Source: Vombatus ursinus
Lineage: Eukaryota > Chordata > Mammalia > Diprotodontia > Vombatidae
Direction of reading: 5' to 3'
Assembly (NCBI RefSeq): GCF_900497805.2
Contig: NW_020954713.1
Location: 5,613,125 to 5,677,124, forward strand
Length of the DNA stretch: 64,000 bases
The translations under genes and the position numbers were made by a program. Below the pieces are notes generated by a model, which saw nothing but the letters and a program-made list of their open reading frames with translations, did not search any database and was not told the DNA's origin. Numbering within the stretch: the first letter of the stretch is position 1; each line of letters starts with the position of its first letter. Shown here in pieces: positions 10,349-19,067 of this stretch.

Positions 10349-10766
10349 TGTTGTGGTCTAGGGGTCTTGGGAACCCCAAAACACAACAGTAAAGGGCATG
10401 GGTCTGTCTTAAAAGAATTCAGTGACTCAAACCTTTCAATCCAAGTAGTGAGTCTATTAAGATTCCTAGTGAGTCTGTGCATTTGATAAGGACAAGGCTG
10501 ATGTTTTTATAGGGAAAAAGATTGTGGGAAGATTTGGAGAGGATTAAGGAGTGACAAATAGCCTGGGGTGGGGCCTGGTACAGACAAGGGAAAGCATTAA
10601 GTGTTGAGAGAACACCAGTGAAAGAGTAGTAAAAGGATTATTTACTGGAATGGCCCAGTTTCCTCAGGAGAATACCAGAGATCTGGGTTCTTGGGCTTTG
10701 GAGTCCAGGTCCAAAAGACATGGTCTTTTCCTTTTAGGGGTCTGTCATTAGTGCCGATCATTTTCA
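10349..10766 (-). mobile_element. solo LTR of an endogenous retrovirus
   Basis: A 418-base block that starts 'tgttgtggtc' and ends 'cattttca' on the plus strand, so it has TG...CA ends on the minus strand. It is flanked by 6-base direct repeats ttatct (10343-10348) and ccatct (10767-10772), with the last four bases identical. On the minus strand a TATA box (complement of 'tttttata', 10504-10511) lies about 50 bases upstream of an AATAGA polyadenylation-like hexamer (within 10451-10460), giving U3-R-U5 order. L2 sequence continues on both sides, which shows it is an insertion. No internal retroviral genes are present. The family is not identified. Confidence 0.65.
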
Positions 10767-10772
10767 CCATCT

Positions 10773-10862
10773 TTTTCACTGAAATGTGAGATCATTGTGA
10801 GGAAGGATGGTTTCATTCTTTGTATTTTTCCATTTAATAGGTCAGTTATTCATTAACTACTT
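10773..10862 (+). repeat. L2 LINE, fourth part
   Basis: Contains 'actgaaatgtgagatcattg' and 'tttcattctttgtattttt', the L2 3' segment that normally reads 'gaatgtgagctccttgagg'. It completes the L2 broken at 5418, 10104 and 10348. Confidence 0.55.
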
Positions 10863-10931
10863 TGGGGGGTGGGGAAGGGAGAGAGAGAGAGAGACAGAGA
10901 GAGAGAGAGACAGAGAGAGAGAGAGAGACAG
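10863..10931. repeat. (GA)n microsatellite
   Basis: Starts with a G-rich run, then gagaga units with periodic gaca interruptions. A purine-only strand of this kind could form triplex or H-DNA. Confidence 0.95.
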
Positions 10932-10959
10932 ACTGCAGTCTCAATCCTGGCTCTGCCTT

Positions 10960-11130
10960 AGTTTGTTAGAGGATTATGAGCTGGAAAGAGCCATAGAGAT
11001 CATGTGGCCCAACACTCCCATTTTACAGATGGGAAAACTAAGGCCCAAAAGCAAGGAAGTGAACTACTCAATTTCACAGGACTAGAGAATAGCATAATTG
11101 AAATTCACATGCAGACCTGTTCTGCCTCTA
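10960..11130 (-). repeat. MIR, reverse
   Basis: 'gagctggaaagagccataga', 'cccattttacagatgggaaa' and 'aggcccaaaagcaaggaagt' follow the order of reverse-strand MIR/THER1. Confidence 0.75.
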
Positions 11131-11224
11131 GTTGCTGTATGGAATTCTGTATTCCCAGTGCTAGGCACCACGCCCTACTCCATACAGTAAGTGCTTGATA
11201 AATGCTTTTTGAATGAATGAATGA
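11131..11224 (+). repeat. L2 LINE 3' terminus
   Basis: 'attcccagtgctaggcacca', 'taagtgcttgataaatgctt' and a tgaatgaatgaatgaa tail are the classical L2 3' end. Confidence 0.8.
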
Positions 11225-11445
11225 ACTATATTGAATGGAGGAGGAGAATTGATGGCTTTCATGGTCTCTTCAAGTGTTAACATTTTAGTAGTATCTAAGA
11301 TATGGAGTAGGTGGTAAAAGAATTCCATTTAGATTCAAGGAATTTTTGAAAGTCTTTCATTTTCAGTAATGAAAGGGACCATCATGAACCTAAGAGGAGA
11401 AATAAAAATCAATATATAGTTTAAACACACACACATACACACAGA
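11225..11445. other. unassigned, with short CA tract at the right
   Basis: No repeat family recognised. A short (CA)n tract lies at about 11425-11442. Confidence 0.3.
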
Positions 11446-11870
11446 AACGCTTTCCTTAATTCTTTCAATATTTTGTGGCCTAATGTGGAAATGATACATC
11501 AGTAATGTTTGGTACTTACTGAAGGCCTTCCATTTTCATCTTCGAAAGCCTTTATGGACGTTAACTGTTAAATCAACCCAATAGGCCTGCCATACACTCA
11601 TTGCCAAAGCTATTTTGGGAATAAATCATCTAGCCTTTTGCTTTGCAGATTACTGCTTTTGCTTACTAATGCCTTGCTCAGTGAATTATGAGCTTAAATG
11701 AAGTAGGGCTGGGCGAAAGGTTGGGTTTGCCTTTCAGTGGTAAACTTGGTGAGTTTCCACAGTTCTAAAACATCGCTTTTGGGGTGTTCCAGACTGAAAT
11801 GACTCAACAACAAAAAAGTATAATACAACATGACTAATTTTTTTTTTGTACTTTATGTGTAGCAGCAGGA
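11446..11870. other. repeat-poor island, candidate conserved non-coding element
   Basis: I recognise no repeat landmark. Composition is even and complex, with palindromic stretches such as 'gtgaattatgagcttaaatg' and no open frame of note. Similar islands elsewhere in mammals are sometimes enhancers. That is inference only. Confidence 0.3.
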
Positions 11871-11889
11871 AATGGGTCTTCAAGTCAAC

Positions 11890-12024
11890 TTAGTTTCCAA
11901 TACAATGCAAGTACCTTGAGGCCAGGGACAGTTGCATTTTTGTCATGGTATTCCCAGTGCTTGGCAAGGTACTTCACACTTATTAGGAGCTTAATAAATT
12001 TTTGTTGAATGAAAGAATGAACTT
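11890..12024 (+). repeat. L2 LINE 3' terminus
   Basis: 'accttgaggccagggacagt', 'ttcccagtgcttggcaaggt' and 'gagcttaataaatttttgtt' followed by gaatgaaagaatga. This is a textbook L2 3' end. Confidence 0.85.
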
Positions 12025-12416
12025 ACAAATGCATATTTACTTGGGGGAGGAATACCTGGGACACTGCAGGGCTATTGCTGGGGAAGCTTCCTGCCAGGGT
12101 CTGGGAAGAAGCAGGTTGGGGCTAAGTCTGGAAAGCACAGATTTGGGGATGCTTGGCCATGGAGGAAGAAATGCACCAGCTTCCCAATTCAACTAATTAT
12201 TCTTGCTAACTAGGTGCTAAACTCAGTTGTTTCTGTGCTGAAGGAATGTACATAAATTGTATGGCCCTGAGCAAAGCCCCAGTATCTCTGTCTTGGTTAT
12301 GACTTTATTTTTTCCCCTTATTGACGTCTTTGGTTTTTATACCACATTCTTTTCTGAGTTTATCCCTCCCTTCTGACTAACCTCTGACTAATCCATATCT
12401 TGACAGGTTGATGCCT
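12025..12416. other. no recognised feature
   Basis: Mixed-composition sequence without recognised repeats or coding potential. Confidence 0.3.
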
Positions 12417-12690
12417 TTAGGCAGCTAGGTAGCTAAATGGTGTGTGGCAGATCCAGGCCTTACTATAGCTAGGTAGCTAAATATGTGTGGAATCAGGAAG
12501 ACCTGAATTCACTAGCTGGATGATACTGGGCTAGTCACTTAACGTCTGTCTCAGTTTTCCCAACTATAAAGTGGGGATAATAGTGTCTACTTCCCTGGGT
12601 CATTGTGAGCATCAAGTGAGATAATATTTGTAATGTGCTTAGGACATTGCCGGGCACAAAGAAGGTATTTAATAAGTGACTGCTCTCTTA
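12417..12690 (+). repeat. MIR SINE with internal templated duplication in its head
   Basis: The order is head 'ggcagctaggtagctaaat', 'gaatcaggaagacctgaatt', 'gctagtcacttaacgtctgt', then the MIR tail 'gggataatagtgtctacttc' and 'gccgggcacaaagaaggtat'. A 16-base string 'agctaggtagctaaat' occurs twice (12423-12438, 12467-12482). The segment between the two copies holds a 26-base match to 13370-13395. Confidence 0.85.
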
Positions 12691-12773
12691 CCTTCCCCAC
12701 CATGTAATAAAGAGCTATTAAAAGAAAAAGAAAAAGCATTTAGACAAAACATGACTCAATTTAATTAATAATA

Positions 12774-12848
12774 ATGATCACTATCATTTGCATAATGTTT
12801 TAAGGTTTGCAAAGTGCATTATATATCTTATCTCATCTGGCTCTCACT
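12774..12848 (-). repeat. MIR-type fragment, reverse
   Basis: 'gttttaaggtttgcaaagtg' followed by 'cttatctcatctgg' matches the reverse MIR tail ('ctttacatatctcatttgatcc' type). Confidence 0.6.
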
Positions 12849-13005
12849 AGCTAATGCACTAACTAGCTATGTGACCCTGGGCAAGTCATTTAACATTGTT
12901 TGCCTTAGTTTCTTCATCTGTAAAATGAGCTGAAGAAAGAAATGGCAAACTCCTTCCCAAATGATGTCACAAAGAGTCAGATAGAACTGAAAAATGACGA
13001 CTTCC
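12849..13005 (+). repeat. Mar-1 CORE-SINE, 5'-truncated
   Basis: 'agctatgtgaccctgggcaa', 'cagtttcttcatctgtaaaa' style core, 'gaaagaaatggcaaactcc' and the RTE/BovB-like tail 'gtcacaaagagtcagataga' are in Mar-1 order. The tRNA head is lost. Confidence 0.85.
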
Positions 13006-13092
13006 TCCTGCAACCTGATCCTGAAGAAAGGTAGGAAAGGGAAAGAGAGAGAAGCCAAATCTATTGGCACTTCAGCAAGACTGCTTTTATTA

Positions 13093-13138
13093 AATACACA
13101 CACACACTCACACACACACACACACACACACACACATA
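13093..13138. repeat. (CA)n microsatellite
   Basis: A run of about 20 CA units with one tc interruption, located 3' of the Mar-1 copy. Confidence 0.97.
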
Positions 13139-13204
13139 ACACTTTGGTTAGGCTACAAAGTGTGACTGGAGAACAAAAGTTGGAGGCAATCTTTTTTCTC
13201 TCTT

Positions 13205-13395
13205 AGTACAACTCCTTCATTTTGCAGATAGGGTAACTCAGGATCAGAGAGTTGTGACCTGTCCAAGGTCCTGACTCCAAGGCCAGGTCATATTATCAAC
13301 CTCATTCTACAAAGAAGGAAGTGGGGTCACAGAAGGGAATTCTGATTATTCCAAATCTCACAGGAGGAATGTGGCAGATCCAGGCCTTACTATAG
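13205..13395 (-). repeat. MIR fragments, reverse
   Basis: 'cattttgcagatagggtaac' and 'ggatcagagagttgtgacct', then a second partial copy with 'caaatctcacaggaggaatg' leading into 'tggcagatccagg', the reverse MIR 'gtggcagagccaggatt' landmark. Confidence 0.6.
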
Positions 13396-13590
13396 AGAGG
13401 CTGTATGGTGGATGGAGTGATAAGCATTAAGGTTTGGGAGCCAGAGGGTTTAGTTCAAATCCTGATTTTATGTGACCTTAGGTAAACCACTTACTTGCTT
13501 AGGCAAACTTTTCTAGGTTTCAGTTTCTTTGCCTGAGAAATGAGAGTTTTGGGATCTCTGACCTCTAAGGTCCCTTCTGGTCAGTAACCC
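13396..13590 (+). repeat. MIR/THER1 SINE
   Basis: 'gaggctgtatggtggatgga', 'ttagttcaaatcctgatttt', 'tttcagtttctttgcctgag' and 'acctctaaggtcccttctgg' are MIR/THER1 landmarks in order. Confidence 0.85.
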
Positions 13591-13795
13591 TATACTTCTG
13601 GCTCTGTATGCCAGAGTTCTACCCACTGTACCTAATTGTCTTTTTGTATGGTGCTCCATCATGTTTGATGAAGCTGGGAAGGCAGGTTTTCAAAGTCTGC
13701 ATCCAAGCGGGGGATTTTTAATGAACCTACCAAGCTTTGACCTGGGGTTCTGGGCTTGAATGTAGTCACAGAATTTGGAGTTAACAAAGGATTAT

Positions 13796-14063
13796 TACTT
13801 GTTATTGTTATTTATTTGTTTCAGTCCTGTCTGACTCTTTGTGACCCCATTTGGAGTTTTCTTGGCAAAGATACTGGAGTGATTTGCCAGTTTCTTCTCC
13901 AGCTCATTTTCCAAATGAGGAAACTGAAGCAAAGAGTATCAGGTGACTTTCTGATGGCCACACAGCTAGTAAATGTCTAAGGTCAGATTTGAACTCAGGA
14001 AGATGAGTCTTCTTAGGCTTCAGGCCTGATACTCTGTGCACTATGGTGCCACCTAGCTATCTC
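13796..14063 (-). mobile_element. Mar-1 CORE-SINE with TSD
   Basis: Starts at the RTE-like tail 'tcctgtctgactctttgtga', then 'ttcttggcaaagatactgga', the core 'ccaaatgaggaaactgaagc' and the head 'tgccacctagctat'. Perfect 12-base TSDs 'acaaaggattat' flank it at 13784-13795 and 14064-14075. Near full length. Confidence 0.95.
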
Positions 14064-14075
14064 ACAAAGGATTAT

Positions 14076-14180
14076 AGAGTTCTATTCCAGTCTCATCACT
14101 TTATAGATGAAGAAACGGTCCATACCAGAAGGAGGGGATTTGCCCATGGTCAACAGTGAGTAGGGCTGAATTCAGAGGTA
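14076..14180 (-). repeat. MIR fragment, reverse
   Basis: 'catcactttatagatgaaga' and 'ggatttgcccatggtcaaca' match reverse MIR. The Mar-1 copy at 13796 landed just inside its left edge. Confidence 0.6.
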
Positions 14181-14187
14181 TAATGGA

Positions 14188-14378
14188 AGGCAGTCCAATG
14201 ATGGTACAATGGAAAGAGCCCTAATTCTTGGGTTAGAGGACCAGGGTTTGAGTTCCACTTTTGACCAGCTGTGGGATCTTGGGCAAATAACCTCATATTT
14301 CTGGCCCCCAGTTTCCTCAATAATAAAATGGATTAGTGACCTCTGAAGTATTTTCTAGATTTAAGATCCTATTGACCT
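14188..14378 (+). repeat. MIR/THER1 SINE
   Basis: 'gtccaatgatggtacaatgg', 'aaagagccctaattcttggg', 'ttgggcaaataacctcatat', 'cagtttcctcaataataaaa' and 'taagatcctattgacc' are in MIR/THER1 order. Confidence 0.85.
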
Positions 14379-14505
14379 TCGTGGTTTGTCTCAAGTGGAT
14401 ATACAATCTGTCTCCTGTTTTCTTTGTCCATAAAATAAGGGGAGGAGAGGTTGGACTAAATGTCCTCAAAGGTCTCATATCTCTAGATTTATGATCCTAT
14501 GAACT
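14379..14505 (+). repeat. MIR/THER1 3' half
   Basis: 'ttctttgtccataaaataag', 'gaggttggactaaatgtcct' and 'gatttatgatcctatgaac' form the MIR/THER1 tail without a head. Confidence 0.75.
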
Positions 14506-14840
14506 CTGTAACAGGCAGCACAAATATTATTGTCCCCATTTCACAGAAGGCAAAAGTGAGGCTGAGAGAGATTAAAATCTCTTGCTTAAAGTCACATAGT
14601 TCATAACTGTCAGAGCCAGGTTATCAAGGGAGAAACAGAATCGAAGTTAAGACTTACCAGGTCTGGGTTGGGGAATGATAGTAAGGATCTTTGATTTAAA
14701 ATTAAAAGGGATCTTGGAGGTCAGATTGTTCAACTCCCTCATTTTACAGTTGAGCAAAGTGAGGTCCAGAGAGACCACAACAGGTAGGACTTAAACCTTG
14801 GCCTTCTGCCTCCAGGTCCAGGTCTGCTCCCATTTCACTG
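14506..14840 (-). repeat. two reverse MIR fragments
   Basis: The first has 'ttgtccccatttcacagaag' and 'aaagtcacatagttcataac'. The second, from about 14688, has 'gggatcttggaggtcagatt' and 'cctcattttacagttgagca'. Confidence 0.7.
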
Positions 14841-15130
14841 AGTTAATCCAAGCCATTGACATCTGGGTCCACAAGGTTTCCAATGGGAAATGGCAATAAA
14901 GCTGGCCGCAGGGGTGTCCCCACGAAGACAGGCCTGCTCACAACAGGAAGACCTCGGGATGCTACAATTCCCCGTGCTGAAGCAGAATCTGCTTTGCAAA
15001 AGGAGCCTTCTGTACCCTACATCACAAGGAAAGTACTTCGTAAACTAAATTGTGAATTATCATCATCATTTTTATAATTATTAATCTACAAAGGCCAGTC
15101 AATCCATTATTCCTGTTAGTAACAGGAAAA
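14841..15130. other. repeat-poor island, candidate conserved element
   Basis: No repeat landmarks. The left part is GC-richer and includes a 73-codon frame that looks non-specific. The right part (about 15030-15085) is AT-rich with a TCATCATCA motif. It resembles the texture of conserved non-coding elements, but conservation cannot be judged from one sequence. Confidence 0.3.
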
Positions 15131-15439
15131 TACTGAGCTGATCAAGAACTGAATTTTCATGGCCAATCAGAGATTTCCTGGGGTTATAATTTTCAACTGA
15201 CTCCTATGAAGTGAAACCCATCTTTCTCCTTCCTACTGGTACTCACACCCACACACTCAGCACATCACATATCCTTCCTTCCCTGTGAATGTACTCTCCT
15301 CTTCATGCATCACACACATTTGTCAGCAAATCGTCTGTTCAAATATGTGCAGATGGTTCTGGGCTCTCCCAGAGCTTGGAAAATACTCTCCCCCCACCTT
15401 CCTAGTTCCCCAAATGCTTTTTCTTACTTGGTGGCATTT
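15131..15439. other. no recognised feature
   Basis: Pyrimidine-rich at 15210-15290. No repeat family or coding signal recognised. Confidence 0.25.
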
Positions 15440-15532
15440 AACTATTGAACTGCCTCAATTGCTTCATTTGTAAAAGGAAAGGGTTAGACTAGATGACCTC
15501 TAAAAACCCCTTCCAATTCTAAATCTACAACG
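15440..15532 (+). repeat. MIR/THER1 3' fragment
   Basis: 'ctcaattgcttcatttgtaa', 'gggttagactagatgacctc' and 'ccttccaattctaaatctac' are the MIR/THER1 tail. Confidence 0.75.
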
Positions 15533-15727
15533 CCAAGATCTTCATTAGGCATCTAGGCATGGGGTATTTTTTTTTATTAGTTGTTGAGAAAAGAATAAAA
15601 AATGCCAAGAGTTTTCTTGTTCCTCTGGACTGGTTGAGCTGGCCTTGTAAGCAGGGGCTAATGAGGCCAATTATACCCAAATACCTCCTGAACCATCAGT
15701 TACTATGTCTGAAATTCTATCATTAGA

Positions 15728-15857
15728 GAGGGAGGGAGATAGTATTGAAAGCACACTGGTCTGGGTGTCAAGGGTCTTGGTATTATGGTTCTGGACAAGT
15801 CCTATCTTTTCTCTAGAATTATTTTCCCATCTGTAAAAGGAGAGAGTTGTGTCAGCC
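15728..15857 (+). repeat. MIR/THER1 SINE, left part
   Basis: 'gggagatagtattgaaagca', 'cactggtctgggtgtcaagg' and 'ttttcccatctgtaaaagga' are MIR landmarks. The tail is interrupted by a hAT element and resumes at 16103 ('agttagatgatttctaagat'). Confidence 0.75.
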
Positions 15858-16102
15858 CAGTGGTTCTCAAAATGTGGTTCAGAGATCCCTTGGGATCTGT
15901 GAGACCCTTAGAGAGAGCCCATAAGTTCAAAACTACTTTCTCAATAATACTTTTTAAAGTTCTAACACAGCTAAGTATTGATAGGTATAACCCAGGTAAA
16001 CCCACATAAACCCATATAAACAAAAGCTCTTGGAGAGGGGAGCCTTGATAATTTTTAAGAGTATAAAGGGTTCCTGAGACCAAAAATGTTTGGAAATTGC
16101 TG
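15858..16102 (+). mobile_element. non-autonomous hAT (Charlie-like) DNA transposon
   Basis: The left terminus 'cagtggttctcaaaatgt' pairs with the right terminus 'atgtttggaaattgctg' as imperfect inverted repeats, about 245 bases apart. The interior 'ggtcagagatccctgggatc'-like text is typical of Charlie/MER elements. It splits a MIR. The expected 8-base TSD is too eroded to call. Confidence 0.75.
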
Positions 16103-16131
16103 AGTTAGATGATTTCTAAGATCTCTTTCAT

Positions 16132-16380
16132 TTTGTTGTTTTTGTTCAGTCATTTCAGTTACCTCTGATTCTTTGTTTCTCTATTTGATGTTTTCTTGGT
16201 CAAGATACTGGAGTGGTTTGCCATTTACTTCTCCCTCTCATTTTATGGAGGAGAAATTGAGGCAAACAGGATTATGTGACTTGTTCAGGGTCATACAGCT
16301 AGTGAGTATCTGAGGCCAGATTGAAACTCTGGGCTTGACTCCAGGCCCAGCGCTCTATCCACTGAGTCATCTAGCTGCCC
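16132..16380 (-). mobile_element. Mar-1 CORE-SINE
   Basis: 'ttgttcagtcatttcagtta', 'gatactggagtggtttgcca', 'gacttgttcagggtcataca' and 'ctatccactgagtcatctag' are in reverse Mar-1 order. Near full length. TSD not clear. Confidence 0.9.
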
Positions 16381-16582
16381 TTGCCTCTTATGTTTCATAA
16401 TCTTTTTATTCTATCTCTTCCTCTAAACTCTTAGAGTCCTTATGCATATTGTTCAGGTGACACTTATCATATTCTGCCTTGTGTTATTTTAATAACAGAG
16501 CTGAGATAATGTGTGAAAAGTGCATTGTGATCTGAAAGCACTATACAAATGTCAGCCGTTATTGTTATTACTATTATATGGA
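16381..16582 (+). repeat. L2-like fragment and MIR tail
   Basis: About 16385-16480 resembles the L2 3' region. 16495-16575 is a MIR tail ('gataatgtgtgaaaagtgca', 'gcactatacaaatgtcagcc', ending in tta repeats). Confidence 0.5.
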
Positions 16583-16857
16583 TCCTAATAGTTTCCAAAA
16601 TGTTTTGTATACATTTTCAAATAGTTTGTTATATGAAGGAGATCCCTAACTTCCATATTTTGTTTATTTTGAGATACCCCAAAATCTATTGAGGGCCCAA
16701 ACTCCAGGAATCTCTTAAAGCCTTGGTTGTAAGGCATGTACAAAGCTGAAGACCACAAAACAAACAAACAAACAAAAAGTACTGTTATATCTAGAAGGAG
16801 AGGTTTTCAATGGGGAACAGCAGCATAGAGTTTATAGGGAAAGTCTTAGCTCAGTAA
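16583..16857. repeat. copy 1 of a locally duplicated segment
   Basis: Closely matches 17268-17605: 'gtttgttatatgaaggag', 'aaaatctattgagggcccaa', 'aatctcttaaa.ccttggttg' and 'agaaggaga.gtttt.aatgggga' occur in both in the same order. It contains a short caaa repeat not shared by copy 2. Confidence 0.85.
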
Positions 16858-16894
16858 AGGACATACTATTTTATCAAAAATGACTTCTAAGTAA

Positions 16895-17098
16895 TGAAAA
16901 TGTTTAGATGTGCTTAGTTTGAGGTATTGGTGGGGTATCCCAGTGGAAATGTACAGATGGCAATTGGAAATGTGGGACTGGGATTTGGGGGTTGGATACG
17001 TAGTTTTGGAAATCATCTGTAGTGATGTGATAATAGAACCCATGGGAGTAGATGAGATCCTGAAGGGAGGATGTGTGGAATAAGATAAGCCCTCTCAT
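16895..17098 (+). repeat. ancient dispersed repeat, downstream segment
   Basis: 'tttgaggtattggtggggta', 'cagtggaaatgtacagatgg', 'tttggaaatcatctgtagtg' and 'acccatgggagtagatgaga' correspond to a segment of an old mammalian repeat whose landmarks read 'ttgggagtcatctgcatag' and 'gggagtggatgagatcac'. Name not assigned. Confidence 0.55.
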
Positions 17099-17267
17099 TT
17101 TACCAAGCCTCAATGGGACCTATGAGACAGAATTCATCTTTCATTAATAACTCTAGTTCTCCTTGCTTATTATTCATAATTTATACATTTGTATATAGAC
17201 TCCTGAGGCCATAAGTTTTTTTGCCATTTTTTTTCTTCTTAGAGGCAGCCATGGCACAGGGGATAGG

Positions 17268-17605
17268 GAGCTGATAGTTTCCAAAGTACTTAGCACATAT
17301 TATACCTTGTTAAACAGTTTGTTATATGAAGGAGGTCCCTAACTTCTATATTTTATTTTGAGATATCCCAAAATCTATTGAGGGCCCAAACTCCTCAAAT
17401 CTCTCTCTCTGGGTTTTTTTCCTCAGGCAATCAGGATTAAATGACTTGCCCAGAGTCACAGCCTGGAATCTCTTAAAACCTTGGTTGTGGGGCTTGTCCA
17501 AAGCTGAAAATCACACAAAAAAAATACTTTGCTATATCCAGAAGGAGAAGTTTTTAATGGGGATCAGCAACATATAAATTATAGGAGAATTCTTAGAGTA
17601 AGCCT
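17268..17605. repeat. copy 2 of a locally duplicated segment, with SINE scrap
   Basis: Second copy of 16583-16857, about 690 bases downstream. It carries an extra ~70-base insert (about 17401-17468) of reverse SINE 3' sequence: a T run, 'caggcaatcaggattaaatg', then 'acttgcccagagtcacag'. The insert is flanked by an imperfect 10-base repeat (ctcaaatctc/ctggaatctc). The insert is absent from copy 1, so it post-dates the duplication. Confidence 0.85.
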
Positions 17606-17607
17606 TG

Positions 17608-17830
17608 AGCTCAAGCCCTGCCTGTTATGTAAATTGGCTGTGTGACCTTGGAAATGTCAGTCACTTAACCCCTAAGTACTACCCTAGGCAATTCTAAGAC
17701 CATAAGTTGTAAGGAAGATGCCAACCTATATTACAGTGGAAGTTTCCTTCCCTGAGTGTTCACTCTAACAATGAAATCACAGGCCCAAACCCTACTCCTA
17801 TCCATATCCTCTTCTTAGATCTTTTTTCTT
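17608..17830 (+). repeat. tRNA-headed SINE with a non-CORE tail (type 3)
   Basis: 'ggctgtgtgaccttggaaat' is followed by 'taggcaattctaagaccata', 'gttgtaaggaagatgccaac' and 'caatgaaatcacaggcccaa'. The same head-to-tail order recurs at 38383-38625 and 58388-58612. I recognise the pattern as a marsupial SINE but cannot name it. Confidence 0.7.
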
Positions 17831-18058
17831 ATGTAATGGTGGCTCCTCTACTGATTTTCTTCATTCTATGTTGTGATTGTTATTTTATGTGGCATTTGTC
17901 TTAACAAACACATATAAATATCTTTCTCTACCAGTCCCTTCCACCTTTCAATTTAAAGTCATTTTGATTGGATTTGCAAGATTCCATCACCTATGATTTT
18001 GTATTTTCATATATACTCACCCATACACATAAGTGAATAAATTGTGTGAGTATTATAG
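17831..18058. other. no recognised feature
   Basis: AT-rich non-coding sequence with no repeat recognised. Confidence 0.25.
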
Positions 18059-18118
18059 TTATGGTATATGTATGTTTGTATGTATGTATGGATGAATGGA
18101 TGAATGGAGGGAGGAAGG
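18059..18118. repeat. (ATGT)n/(ATGG)n microsatellite
   Basis: Short tandem tgta units changing to atggatga and then ggga/gga units. Confidence 0.85.
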
Positions 18119-18401
18119 TGACTCTTTCAGACTGGCAAGTTTGTAGGACCTAACAGGCAATGATAGACACAGGCTGAGGCTTTGAATATCTGATTTGCAA
18201 AGCCAGGAAGGTAGCAGAGACAATGGATTTGTCCCATGCATAGAGTGCCTTAGTATTTACTTTCCAGCTGCTCATTTTCATAAGACCAACTGGAGAAAAG
18301 ACTTTGAAAAACTGGAGAATCCTAAAGACTAGAGTTGTTTTGTGATTATTGGGCAAATGACCATAGATTTCAGAGATAAAGATTTTGGTAATGTTCTGGA
18401 T

Positions 18402-18540
18402 CGGGGTGGGGAACCTAGATTCTCAAGTGTGACTCTTTGACTCAATCCAATTTCTGTGAAGTTTGGATTCAGTCAAAGAGTCTTACTTGAGGACCTAAAG
18501 GGCCACATGTGGCCTCGAGGCCTCAGGTTTCCCACCCTTA
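18402..18540. mobile_element. palindromic hAT-type MITE
   Basis: Termini 'cggggtggggaacct' and 'aggtttcccaccctta' are inverted. The interior is a long palindrome in which 'gactctttgactcaatccaa' pairs with its near-perfect reverse complement about 30 bases on. The ends are flanked by imperfect 8-base direct repeats ttctggat/tgctagat (18394-18401, 18541-18548). The size and the 'ccacatgtggcctcgaggcc' text match a known mammalian hAT MITE style. Confidence 0.85.
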
Positions 18541-18548
18541 TGCTAGAT

Positions 18549-19067
18549 AGTCACTGTAAGTTAGAGTGAGATTTCTCACTGAGAGAACGTGGTCCTGAGC
18601 CAGGAAGTTCTGCCAAAGAAAAGACAAGGAGACACTATACCTCTTTGTATTGCTACCTTCTGTCTGGAAGGTGTGAAAAAAAAGCAAAAAGACAAACATT
18701 TCAAAGGTCAGCTGAGAAAGTAGAGTTGGGATGCTGTAGGCAGCCTCAAACACTTATTACATTTATCCCTTCCACATCACAACTTTCCCCATCATAGTTC
18801 TGATATGTCATTGGGCACAAGAAATTAAATGGGAATTTTTTGGGAGTTTTACAGAAGCTGCCAATGACATCAGAAGGCCAGCAGTTGACACAGAGCCTAT
18901 GACCAAATATTTAACCCAAGTTTTACAATAAAGTACTGTAAATACCCCATAAAAGAAAAAGAAAAAAATTCAGACTTCTCCGGTAAGAAGGCCAAAAATT
19001 TTATGTAGATTTTCCAGATCCTGGGAGTGCTGAGCTCCTAAACCCTGAAATGTGGAAGAGATAACTG
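18549..19067. other. no recognised feature
   Basis: Mixed-composition sequence. No repeat or coding signal that I can support. Confidence 0.25.

Noticed and set aside
10807-11085. 92-codon plus frame with an Arg/Glu-repeat stretch
   Set aside because: It translates the GA microsatellite and a reverse MIR.
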